The notes beneath the pieces were generated by a model, which saw only the letters and a list, made by a program, of their open reading frames with translations, made no database searches and was not told the DNA's origin. The position numbers were made by a program, and so were the translations under genes. Below, one piece after another: positions 1-5,652 of a DNA stretch of 5,657 nt. The stretch comes from Oscillospiraceae bacterium (GTDB lineage Bacteria; Bacillota; Clostridia; Oscillospirales; Ruminococcaceae). Each line of letters starts with the position of its first letter. Position 1 is the stretch's first letter. The stretch lies in NCBI GenBank assembly GCA_902798675.1, contig CADBXQ010000053.1, positions 1 to 5,657 on the forward strand, given 5' to 3'.

Positions 1-1044
1 TTTTGTTTTTGAGTTAGCAAGCCACATTATGAATTTTAACTTGCTTCTTTCTGAAGTGGGCAGTTGATTTATTATGTTATCTTGGAGTAGTTCAGGATCT
101 ATAATTTCTCTATATATCTTATCAAATTGAGCACTTCTCCCTTGAAAAACATCAAATAGTTTAAAATCATCTATGGACAGAAGCCAGTGTAAAAATTCAA
201 TCTTTGCAATATCATGTTTAAAATGTCCACAACTTTTCCAGTTGTTATATAATAATTTAATACCTAAAAATACGCTGCTTTGCCTATGTTCTGCTTGTCT
301 CGCAGTATTGTGAGTGGCTGATATGGGATTATTTTTGTATGTATATAATTGATCGGGAAGCAGAACAACCTTATTTGCTTTAGGAAAGCAAACTGCGCTA
401 AAATACGAGTCCTCTCTATAATGCACATTTTGAAAAAAGTTTAAATCGTTATCTTTAATAAACTTATTTCGATATAATCCTGCGCAAGCAATACCAAACA
501 ATAAATCGCGCCGAAAAACCGGAGCATTGATAACCTTCAGTCTATCAGTACACTGGCTAAACCACCCTCCCATTTCAACATCTTTTAAAGAGTATCTCAC
601 AATATCCGCATCATATTCTTTAGCAATATTATAGCTTTTTTCAGCGGTAACATCGTCTATCATATCATCCGAATCCAAAAATTTTATGTACTCTCCTTTT
701 GCCATCTTCATACCAGTATTTCTTGCCGCTGAAACCCCTCCGTTTTTTTGGTGAATAACTTTAAATCTTGCTGGGTCAGCTTTTGCATATTCATCCAATA
801 TCTTCCCGCTTCCATCAGTCGATCCATCATCAACGCAAATTATTTCAATGTCCTTTAAAGTTTGATTTTTAGCACTTTCTAAACAATCTCTTAATAAATT
901 TTCAGGTGTATTGTAAACCGGGATTATTATTGAAACTTTTGGATCTTCTGCAAAAACTTCAAATGAAATTGTTGACAAAAACAAAATCGCGGTTAGCATT
1001 ATCGACATTAACATTTTAAAGTGATTTAAAATTAGCTTTTTCAT
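1..1044 (-). CDS. Family-2 glycosyltransferase with N-terminal signal peptide (3' end cut by window)
   Basis: Reading the minus strand from ATG at 1044 gives 348 uninterrupted codons running off the window edge, so the C-terminus is missing. Residues 1-32 look like a Sec signal peptide: basic MKKLILNHFK, a hydrophobic core at about 11-27, then V30-F31-A32 before E33 as a signal peptidase I site. From residue 36 a GT-A fold of the GT2 family follows: KVSIIIPVYN (36-45), VDDGSTDGS (71-79), SAARNTG (105-111), the DXD-type metal/nucleotide-sugar motif D124-S-D126-D127, and E211-D212 as a plausible catalytic base. GT2 enzymes of this type usually transfer sugars from UDP- or GDP-sugars onto surface polysaccharide or protein; donor and acceptor cannot be read here. 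The start is supported by AAGGAGG six bases upstream, and the next Met after the leader (112) lies inside the catalytic domain. In sampled lines the gene looks more AT-rich than the operon on its right. Family call is firm; substrate and true location are unknown. Confidence 0.9.
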   Translation of the reverse strand, partial: MKKLILNHFKMLMSIMLTAILFLSTISFEVFAEDPKVSIIIPVYNTPENLLRDCLESAKNQTLKDIEIICVDDGSTDGSGKILDEYAKADPARFKVIHQKNGGVSAARNTGMKMAKGEYIKFLDSDDMIDDVTAEKSYNIAKEYDADIVRYSLKDVEMGGWFSQCTDRLKVINAPVFRRDLLFGIACAGLYRNKFIKDNDLNFFQNVHYREDSYFSAVCFPKANKVVLLPDQLYTYKNNPISATHNTARQAEHRQSSVFLGIKLLYNNWKSCGHFKHDIAKIEFLHWLLSIDDFKLFDVFQGRSAQFDKIYREIIDPELLQDNIINQLPTSERSKLKFIMWLANSKTK

Positions 1045-1050
1045 AAAAAT

Positions 1051-1057
1051 CCTCCTT
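1051..1057 (-). promoter_or_regulatory. Ribosome binding site that fixes the glycosyltransferase start
   Basis: The minus strand reads AAGGAGG here, a full match to the anti-Shine-Dalgarno sequence, with a 6-base spacer to the ATG at 1044. This places the hydrophobic leader inside the protein. Without it, translation would have to begin past the first strand of the glycosyltransferase fold. Confidence 0.85.
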
Positions 1058-1122
1058 AAAAATAATAAATTAAAAAGTCGATTATTTTCTTCACATCAGC
1101 ATTTACTCATTCCCTACCATTT

Positions 1123-1151
1123 ATTATAAATTCAAAAAAATAAGAAAACAA
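1123..1151 (-). promoter_or_regulatory. Probable promoter of the glycosyltransferase gene
   Basis: On the minus strand a perfect TATAAT -10 box (complement of 1123-1128) lies 17 bases from TTGTTT (complement of 1146-1151), which matches the TTGACA consensus only in TTG. It would start transcription near 1116 and give a leader of about 70 bases before the ATG. The -10 and spacing are good and the -35 is weak; in AT-rich DNA a chance TATAAT is easy to find, so confidence is moderate. Confidence 0.4.
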
Positions 1152-1245
1152 TTGACAAATTTACCAAATTTTCGAGTGGTTTTTTGTTTGATTTTGTGAA
1201 ATTTGAGATATTTTATATTAATTCAAAGTTAAAACAAAAGCAAAA

Positions 1246-1383
1246 GGCAAGTAATGGGCGGCTCGAGGACGCTGGCCTACCACTTGTCACGGACGCTTTC
1301 AACTTGACTCGTCCTTGAGCGGGGTTTAATATTACAGTCGGTTGTGAGCGGGCGGCGCTTTCTTAGCCCGTGCATTGTTTTTT
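1246..1383 (+). ncRNA. Candidate structured small RNA of unknown family
   Basis: Bases 1256-1375 are about 58% G+C by hand count, while the flanks are strongly AT-rich. The plus strand folds into an 11-bp stem, 1261-1271 with 1310-1320, complete if one G-U pair (G1265, T1316) is allowed; on the minus strand that position would be an A-C mismatch, which favours a plus-strand RNA. The loop segment 1282-1288 (ACTTGTC) can pair with 1246-1252 (GGCAAGT), again with a G-U, forming a possible pseudoknot. A terminator hairpin with a T-tract closes the unit at 1383. The next gene start is 311 bases downstream behind its own promoter, so this looks like a stand-alone transcript and not a leader of fhs. 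The 5' end is not determined; a weak possible promoter is TTGTGA (1194-1199) with TATTAA (1216-1221), 16 bases apart. I could not match it to tmRNA, SRP RNA, RNase P, 6S, T-box, ZTP or THF riboswitch signatures. Confidence 0.55.
1344..1383 (+). terminator. Intrinsic (Rho-independent) terminator closing the candidate RNA
   Basis: The core stem CGGGC (1349-1353) with GCCCG (1366-1370) is extended outward by G1348-T1371, a mismatch, then G1346-C1373 and T1345-A1374. The loop is 12 bases. It is followed by TTGTTTTTT (1375-1383). The minus strand has no T-tract after this stem, so termination is of plus-strand transcripts. No plus-strand protein gene lies upstream in the window, which is the main argument that a non-coding RNA ends here. 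Confidence 0.7.
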
Positions 1384-1600
1384 AAGCGAAGTTAAGGATA
1401 TTATAATATATTGGGTTTTTAGACAAAAGTAGGATATTTTAAGCTGAATCATTTAAAGGAACAAATATAACCCAAACCTAGAATTTTTCAATTTTTTTGT
1501 ATTGAAACTGCAAATCCTGCGCAAACCGTCCATAACAAGCTGATAAAAGCATTTCCTTAATAATTTTCAAACCAACATTAAAATATATTGCTCATATTGG

Positions 1601-1629
1601 TTCACAAAAAATATATATTGTGATATAAT
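1601..1629 (+). promoter_or_regulatory. Strong sigma-A-type promoter for the fhs operon
   Basis: TTCACA (1601-1606; five of six match TTGACA), exactly 17 bases, then TATAAT (1624-1629), with an extended -10 TG at 1621-1622. Transcription should begin around 1636, leaving a leader of roughly 57 bases. The spacer contains an inverted repeat, TCACAA (1602-1607) and TTGTGA (1618-1623), which overlaps the -35 box and abuts the -10, so a repressor site is possible. A second, imperfect dyad (CCAA 1572-1575, TTGG 1597-1600) lies just upstream. Neither matches an operator I can name with confidence. Confidence 0.8.
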
Positions 1630-1642
1630 GTATAAGTGCTTC

Positions 1643-1667
1643 AGGGCAGCTTTTGATTCATCGCCCT
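1643..1667 (+). other. Small leader hairpin upstream of fhs
   Basis: AGGGC (1643-1647) is complementary to GCCCT (1663-1667) around a 15-base loop, within the predicted 5' leader of the fhs transcript and close to its 5' end. There is no T-tract directly after it that would make a terminator, and it does not cover the ribosome binding site at 1683-1687. It may only be a 5' stabilising stem, or chance. Confidence 0.3.
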
Positions 1668-1693
1668 AAAACTTTATAATTTGGAGGTTTTTT

Positions 1694-3358
1694 ATGCTGT
1701 CAGACATTGAAATTTCGCAACAAGCAAGGATGCTTTCGATTGATAGTGTCGCAAAGAAATTGGGGCTTGAAAGCGATGATTTGGAGTTTTATGGAAAATA
1801 TAAGGCAAAAATCAGCCACAAAACTTGCAAAAAATTAAAAGAAAAAAAAGACGGGAAATTGGTCTTGGTGACCGCGATCAATCCAACGCCGGCCGGGGAA
1901 GGAAAAACAACCATAAGCGTTGGGCTTGGCCAAGCTCTATATAAAATAAACAAAAAGTCGGTTTTGGCCCTGAGGGAGCCGTCTCTTGGCCCTGTTTTTG
2001 GAATTAAAGGGGGAGCCGCTGGAGGAGGATATGCTCAGGTCGTTCCAATGGAAGACATAAATCTTCACTTTACGGGCGATATGCACGCCATAACATCAGC
2101 AAATAATCTGCTTTGCGCTTTAATAGACAACCACATTCAGCAAGGAAACAGCCTCAACCTAGACCCGCGTAGGATAGTTTTTAAGCGCTGTTTGGACATG
2201 AATGATCGGGCCCTGAGAAACATAGTTATTGGCTTAGGCGGCCCTTTAAGCGGCGTTGTTCGCGAAGACGGGTTTATAATAACCGTTGCGTCTGAAATCA
2301 TGGCCATACTTTGCCTTGCTGAAGATTTGGAGGATTTAAAAAACAGGTTCGCAAAGATTTTAATCGGATATACATATGACGGTACACCGATTTTTGTCTC
2401 TGACCTAAACGCCCAAGGAGCAATGACAGCTCTGATGAAAGACGCAATCAAGCCAAACCTCGTCCAGACCCTTGAAAACACTCCTGCTTTAATTCATGGG
2501 GGCCCTTTTGCAAACATCGCCCATGGATGCAATTCAGTTTTGGCAACAAAGCTTGCTCTAAAGCTTGGCGACTATGCTGTGACTGAGGCGGGATTTGGCT
2601 CAGATCTTGGCGCTGAAAAATTTTTTGACATCAAATGCAGATATTCCGGCTTAAAGCCAGACTGCGTCGTTTTGGTTGCAACTGTTCGAGCTTTGAAATA
2701 TAATGGAGGCGTTAGCAAAAATGATCTTTTAAAAGAAAACGTTGAGGCAGTTAAAATCGGCGTTGCTAACCTGGAAAAACACATACAAAATATGAAGCTA
2801 TATAATGTTCCAATCGTTGTTGCAATCAACAAATTTTTAAGCGACAGCGACAAAGAAATTGGCGTTATTCAGGAGTGCTGCAAACAGCAAAATTGCGAAT
2901 TTGCGCTGGCTGAGGTCTTTTCAAAAGGAGGGCAAGGTGGAGTTATGCTCGCAAAAAAAGTTGTCAGTCTTTGCGAAAAGCCAAATGAATTTAAGCTTTT
3001 ATATGAAGACAATCTTTCGCTTGAAGAAAAAATGGAAAAAATTGCAACCCAAATATATGGCGCAAAAGGCGTGACATATTCCCCCAAAGCAAAAAAGCAG
3101 CTTGAATCCTTTGTTAAAATGGGCTATGATAGGTTGCCGGTTTGCGTCGCAAAAACTCAGTATTCTCTGTCGGCCGATCCTGAAAAAATCGGACATCCAA
3201 AAGATTTTGTTGTCCCTGTGAACGAAGTTAAACTTGCCTCAGGAGCGGGGTTTGTTGTGATGCTGACCGGAAATATAATGACTATGCCTGGCCTTGGAAA
3301 ATCGCCATCGGCCCTGTCAATCGATGTTTTGGACGGAAAGATAAGGGGGTTGTTTTAA
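1694..3358 (+). CDS. fhs: Formate-tetrahydrofolate ligase (formyl-THF synthetase)
   Basis: Fhs catalyses ATP + formate + THF to 10-formyl-THF in the cytoplasm, feeding purine synthesis and initiator-tRNA formylation, or the Wood-Ljungdahl methyl branch where that exists. The 554 residues match the usual monofunctional length of about 555-560. Visible family motifs are the P-loop PTPAGEGKTT (64-73), REPSLGPVFG followed by KGGAAGGGYAQV (94-116), HFTGDMHAIT (125-134), EAGFGSDLGAEKFFDIKCR (298-316), LPVCVAKTQYSLS (481-493), and the C-terminal block GNIMTMPGLGK (526-536). In the last block most members I recall have MPGLPK, so G535 in place of proline is a small deviation. GGAGG at 1683-1687, six bases before the ATG, fixes the start, and the N-terminus (DIEISQQA) aligns with the family. 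It is the first gene of the operon; no other folate or acetogenesis genes are in the window, so the metabolic use cannot be decided. Confidence 0.97.
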   Translation: MLSDIEISQQARMLSIDSVAKKLGLESDDLEFYGKYKAKISHKTCKKLKEKKDGKLVLVTAINPTPAGEGKTTISVGLGQALYKINKKSVLALREPSLGPVFGIKGGAAGGGYAQVVPMEDINLHFTGDMHAITSANNLLCALIDNHIQQGNSLNLDPRRIVFKRCLDMNDRALRNIVIGLGGPLSGVVREDGFIITVASEIMAILCLAEDLEDLKNRFAKILIGYTYDGTPIFVSDLNAQGAMTALMKDAIKPNLVQTLENTPALIHGGPFANIAHGCNSVLATKLALKLGDYAVTEAGFGSDLGAEKFFDIKCRYSGLKPDCVVLVATVRALKYNGGVSKNDLLKENVEAVKIGVANLEKHIQNMKLYNVPIVVAINKFLSDSDKEIGVIQECCKQQNCEFALAEVFSKGGQGGVMLAKKVVSLCEKPNEFKLLYEDNLSLEEKMEKIATQIYGAKGVTYSPKAKKQLESFVKMGYDRLPVCVAKTQYSLSADPEKIGHPKDFVVPVNEVKLASGAGFVVMLTGNIMTMPGLGKSPSALSIDVLDGKIRGLF

Positions 3359-3808
3359 ATGGAAAAACAAGCCAAAACCTTTGAACTGCCCTTTGAAAAA
3401 GTGGTTAACTCCTCAAAAGAGACCGTGGCTTTTGCTAAACTTTTCTCGAATAACATCAAAAAAAATGACTGTTTGGCATTTTTTGGGGAAATGGGAGTTG
3501 GAAAAACAACTTTCATTCATGGCCTCGCGCAAGGGCTTGGAGTTTGCGGAGAGATTTGCAGCCCAACTTTTTCAATTGTCAATGAATATCGCGGGGATGT
3601 TCCACTGATCCACTTTGACATGTATCGCATTACGGGCGAGGACGATCTAGCAACAACAAATTTTTTTGAATATTTGAATGATCCTCAAAACATTATTGCG
3701 ATTGAGTGGAGCGAAAACATTGTTGATTTTTTGCCAAAGGATTATATTAAAATCCAAATAATCAAACTCAATGTGCGCAAGCGACTAATTAAAATATCAA
3801 GAGGGTGA
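3359..3808 (+). CDS. tsaE: tRNA t6A biosynthesis ATPase TsaE
   Basis: TsaE is the small P-loop ATPase that works with TsaB and TsaD to place threonylcarbamoyl on A37 of ANN-decoding tRNAs. The 149-residue protein has the expected size and order of motifs: Walker A GEMGVGKTT (43-51), the switch-like SPTFSIVNEY (68-77), HFDMYR (85-90), and IEWSEN (115-120) containing the conserved tryptophan. The ATG follows the fhs stop codon with no gap at all, with AGGGGG at 3344-3349 inside the end of fhs as its ribosome binding site, so the two are probably translationally coupled. tsaB follows after seven bases, the usual partner. The gene looks intact. Confidence 0.95.
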   Translation: MEKQAKTFELPFEKVVNSSKETVAFAKLFSNNIKKNDCLAFFGEMGVGKTTFIHGLAQGLGVCGEICSPTFSIVNEYRGDVPLIHFDMYRITGEDDLATTNFFEYLNDPQNIIAIEWSENIVDFLPKDYIKIQIIKLNVRKRLIKISRG

Positions 3809-3815
3809 AACATAT

Positions 3816-4532
3816 ATGAAAATTTTAGCCCTTGAAAGCAGCGCTCAAACTGCTTCCTGCGCAATTTGCGGGCAAGACAAGGTGATATGCGAAAGCTCGA
3901 TAACCGCCGGTTTAACGCATTCTCAAACACTGATGGTTATGGTTGAAAATATGTTTAAAAACGCGCGCCAAAATTCAAGCGAAATTTTTGCAATAGCTGT
4001 TTCCATTGGCCCCGGCTCATTCACAGGCCTTCGAATTGGCGTTTCAGCTGCAAAAGGAATGGCTCAGGCGCTAAAATGTGGATGCGTTGGGGTTTCGACG
4101 CTTTGGGGCCTTGCGAAAAATCTTGAAGGCTTTGACGCGATCGCTTGCGCTGTTATGGACGCGCGAAATGACCAGGTCTATAACGCCCTATTTAAAGTTG
4201 GCGGGGGAAAAATCAAAAGGCTTTTCAAAGACAGGGCGCTGTCAATGGATGAGCTTGAGAGCCAGATAATTCAAGCTGGATATGATTTGCCGGTTGTTTT
4301 GGTTGGCGACGGGGCGAAAATTTGCTTTGAAAAAATGAAAAAGTTTCCAAAATTTAGACTTGCCCCTCCAAATCTCAGGCTTCAAAGGGCTTCAAGCGTT
4401 GGTTTTTGCGTCCTTGTAAAGATAAAAAACGAAAATTTAGATCCAGGCGCGATAATTTTTCCAAAATATTTGAGACTGTCTCAAGCCGAGAGGATGCGAA
4501 ATAATCTTAAAAATCAGGAGGAGATTAAATGA
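3816..4532 (+). CDS. tsaB: tRNA t6A biosynthesis protein TsaB
   Basis: TsaB is the inactive kinase-like paralogue of TsaD that dimerises with it and is needed for t6A formation in bacteria. The 238-residue sequence begins MKILALESSA (the family's LxTS-type strand), contains GPGSFTGLRIGV (65-76), the MDARNDQVY segment (114-122, family MDARxxxVY), and ends with YLRLSQAER (218-226), a characteristic C-terminal signature. These distinguish it from TsaD, which is about 100 residues longer and carries metal-binding histidines. GAGGGTG at 3801-3807, overlapping the tsaE stop, serves as ribosome binding site. The stop overlaps the rpiB start by four bases (ATGA). rimI and tsaD, which often follow tsaB in Firmicutes, are not here and must lie elsewhere. 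Confidence 0.95.
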   Translation: MKILALESSAQTASCAICGQDKVICESSITAGLTHSQTLMVMVENMFKNARQNSSEIFAIAVSIGPGSFTGLRIGVSAAKGMAQALKCGCVGVSTLWGLAKNLEGFDAIACAVMDARNDQVYNALFKVGGGKIKRLFKDRALSMDELESQIIQAGYDLPVVLVGDGAKICFEKMKKFPKFRLAPPNLRLQRASSVGFCVLVKIKNENLDPGAIIFPKYLRLSQAERMRNNLKNQEEIK

Positions 4533-4987
4533 TAGCTATTGGAAGCGACCACGGGGGATATGAATTAAAGTGTAGTGTGATTGAATATTTAGAAAAAAAA
4601 GGACTTGAATATAAAGACTTTGGCTGCTATGATCGATCATCCTGCGACTATCCGGATTTCGCTGTCAAAGCCTGCAGCGCAATTGTTGAGGGAATTTGTG
4701 ATAAAGCTTTGCTGTTTTGCGGAACAGGGATTGGAATTTCAATCGCAGCAAACAAAGTCCCTGGAATTCGGGCCGCTTGCTGTTCGGACGTTTTTTCAGC
4801 TAAGTTCACGCGGCTCCACAACGACGCAAACGTCCTCTGCCTTGGGGGGAGAGTTGTTGGAGCTGGGCTTGCTTTGGAGCTGGTTGAAACTTTTCTTACG
4901 ACAAAATTTGAAGGGGGAAGGCATTCAAGGCGTGTTGAAAAAATAAAAGAGATCGAGATCAAGGCTCAATCCTGTCAAAACAATTAA
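4529..4987 (+). CDS. rpiB: Ribose-5-phosphate isomerase B
   Basis: RpiB interconverts ribulose-5-phosphate and ribose-5-phosphate in the non-oxidative pentose phosphate pathway. The 152 residues match the RpiB/LacAB family: GSDHGGYELK (5-14) with D7 and H8, YPDFA (41-45), the phosphate-binding loop CGTGIGISIAANK (64-76) with C64 at the catalytic-base position, RLHNDANVLCLGGR (95-108) with H97, and the terminal RHSRRV (131-136). The cysteine and the GTGIGI loop fit ribose-5-phosphate isomerase; the related sugar isomerases LacA/LacB act as an A-B pair, and no such pair is present, so RpiB is preferred. A strong AGGAGGAG (4516-4523) lies inside the end of tsaB, and the ATGA overlap suggests translational coupling. 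Its product is the precursor of PRPP, which the next gene uses. Confidence 0.94.
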   Translation: MIAIGSDHGGYELKCSVIEYLEKKGLEYKDFGCYDRSSCDYPDFAVKACSAIVEGICDKALLFCGTGIGISIAANKVPGIRAACCSDVFSAKFTRLHNDANVLCLGGRVVGAGLALELVETFLTTKFEGGRHSRRVEKIKEIEIKAQSCQNN

Positions 4988-5013
4988 AAATTTGTTGCAT
5001 ATATATTTCAAAG

Positions 5014-5019
5014 AAAGGA
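5014..5019 (+). promoter_or_regulatory. Ribosome binding site that decides the upp start
   Basis: AAAGGA lies nine bases before ATG at 5029 but only three before an in-frame TTG at 5023. The spacing, and the fact that the family's N-terminus aligns from MKPII, favour the ATG and drop two residues from the longest reading frame. Confidence 0.7.
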
Positions 5020-5028
5020 TTTTTGGCT

Positions 5029-5652
5029 ATGAAACCAATAATCATGGAGCATCCGCTCATAAAATATAAAACCTCACTTTTGAGAGACAAATCAACCGGA
5101 ACGAAGGAATTTCGAGAACTTGTCCATGAAATATCGCTTCTTATGGGGTATGAAGCAACGAGAGATTTGCCTTTGAGCGAGGTTGAAATTCAAACTCCTA
5201 TGGCGCAAACAAAAGCTGAAATCATCGACAAAAAAATCGCAATCATTTCAATTTTGCGAGCAGGGCTTGGGATGGAATCCGGAATGCTTGAGCTGATCCC
5301 GGCCGCAAAAGTTGGCCACATAGGCGTATATCGAGACGCCGCAACCTTAAAGCCGGTTGAATACTACTGTAAGCTTCCATTGAATCTTGAAAGCTTTGAA
5401 GTGATCCTGGTTGACCCGATGCTTGCAACAGGAGGATCTGCGGTTCACGCGATGGACATTTTAAAAACACGCGGAGTTAAAAAATTGCGCTTTATGTGTA
5501 TAATAGCATCGCCGGAAGGCATAGAACAAGTCGAAAAAAGCCACCCCGACGTTTCAATCTTTTGCGGCGCTTTAGACCAAAGCCTTGATGAAAGCGGTTA
5601 TATCATTCCCGGGCTTGGAGACGCCGGAGACAGGATTTTTGGAACAAAATAA
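5029..5652 (+). CDS. upp: Uracil phosphoribosyltransferase
   Basis: Upp converts uracil and PRPP to UMP, the main pyrimidine base salvage step, in the cytoplasm. From ATG 5029 the protein is 207 residues, close to the family's usual 208-210, and is complete (TAA at 5650-5652). Motifs, counted from this ATG: EHPLIKYK (7-14), RDKSTGTKEFRELV (19-32), RDLPL (45-49), SILRAGLGM (74-82), the PRPP-binding VDPMLATGGSA (128-138), and the uracil-recognising C-terminal PGLGDAGDRIFGT (194-206). It follows rpiB after 41 bases with no clear promoter or terminator between them, so it is probably read from the same transcript; rpiB next to upp is a common Firmicutes arrangement. The window ends five bases after the stop, so nothing can be said of a downstream terminator or a permease gene. 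Confidence 0.96.
   Translation: MKPIIMEHPLIKYKTSLLRDKSTGTKEFRELVHEISLLMGYEATRDLPLSEVEIQTPMAQTKAEIIDKKIAIISILRAGLGMESGMLELIPAAKVGHIGVYRDAATLKPVEYYCKLPLNLESFEVILVDPMLATGGSAVHAMDILKTRGVKKLRFMCIIASPEGIEQVEKSHPDVSIFCGALDQSLDESGYIIPGLGDAGDRIFGTK

Larger units (their letters stand above)
1045..1693. other. Divergent intergenic region (649 bp)
   Basis: This stretch separates the minus-strand glycosyltransferase from the plus-strand fhs operon. From left to right it holds the glycosyltransferase ribosome binding site and probable promoter (1051-1151), AT-rich spacer, a GC-rich structured island with a terminator (about 1246-1383), AT-rich DNA from 1384 to about 1570 with no convincing gene or RNA, and the fhs promoter and leader (1601-1693). 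I see no open reading frame with a believable start and family resemblance. Within 1384-1600 there are only weak items: a repeated AGGATATT (1395-1402 and 1431-1438), a distant 7-bp inverted pair TTGGGTT/AACCCAA (1411-1417/1469-1475), and an AT-only hairpin TTTCAAT/ATTGAAA near 1486-1507. Confidence 0.8.

Noticed and set aside
1152..1180. A perfect TTGACA at 1152-1157 as a plus-strand -35 box for the candidate RNA
   Set aside because: The hexamer 17 bases downstream is AGTGGT, with nothing like a -10 box at 16-18 bases.
1163..1186. ACCA/TGGT hairpin followed by a T-run as a terminator
   Set aside because: The stem is only four base pairs and there is no plus-strand transcript upstream for it to end.
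1246..1383. 6S RNA, or a ZTP or THF riboswitch for fhs
   Set aside because: The fold is not one long rod with a central bubble as in 6S. It ends in a terminator more than 200 bases before a separate fhs promoter, and I see none of the conserved riboswitch core sequences. A covariance-model search could still overturn this.
1478..1552. A 24-codon minus-strand reading frame (ATG at 1552, TAG at 1478-1480)
   Set aside because: The purine-rich AAGGAA runs straight into the ATG, leaving no proper spacing, the peptide resembles nothing known, and such short frames are expected by chance.
1653..1680. A second promoter-like pair TTGATT (1653-1658) and TATAAT (1675-1680)
   Set aside because: Transcription would begin at about 1687, removing the fhs ribosome binding site at 1683-1687 from the message; the 1601-1629 promoter is better in every respect.
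2137..2853. Minus-strand open frames inside fhs
   Set aside because: They lie opposite a gene with clear family motifs and are shadows of its codon pattern.
4605..4962. Open frames on both strands overlapping rpiB
   Set aside because: rpiB motifs and its ribosome binding site account for this stretch; the other frames show no family resemblance.
5023..5028. TTG at 5023 as the upp start
   Set aside because: It sits only three bases from AAAGGA; ATG at 5029 has normal spacing and matches the family's N-terminus.
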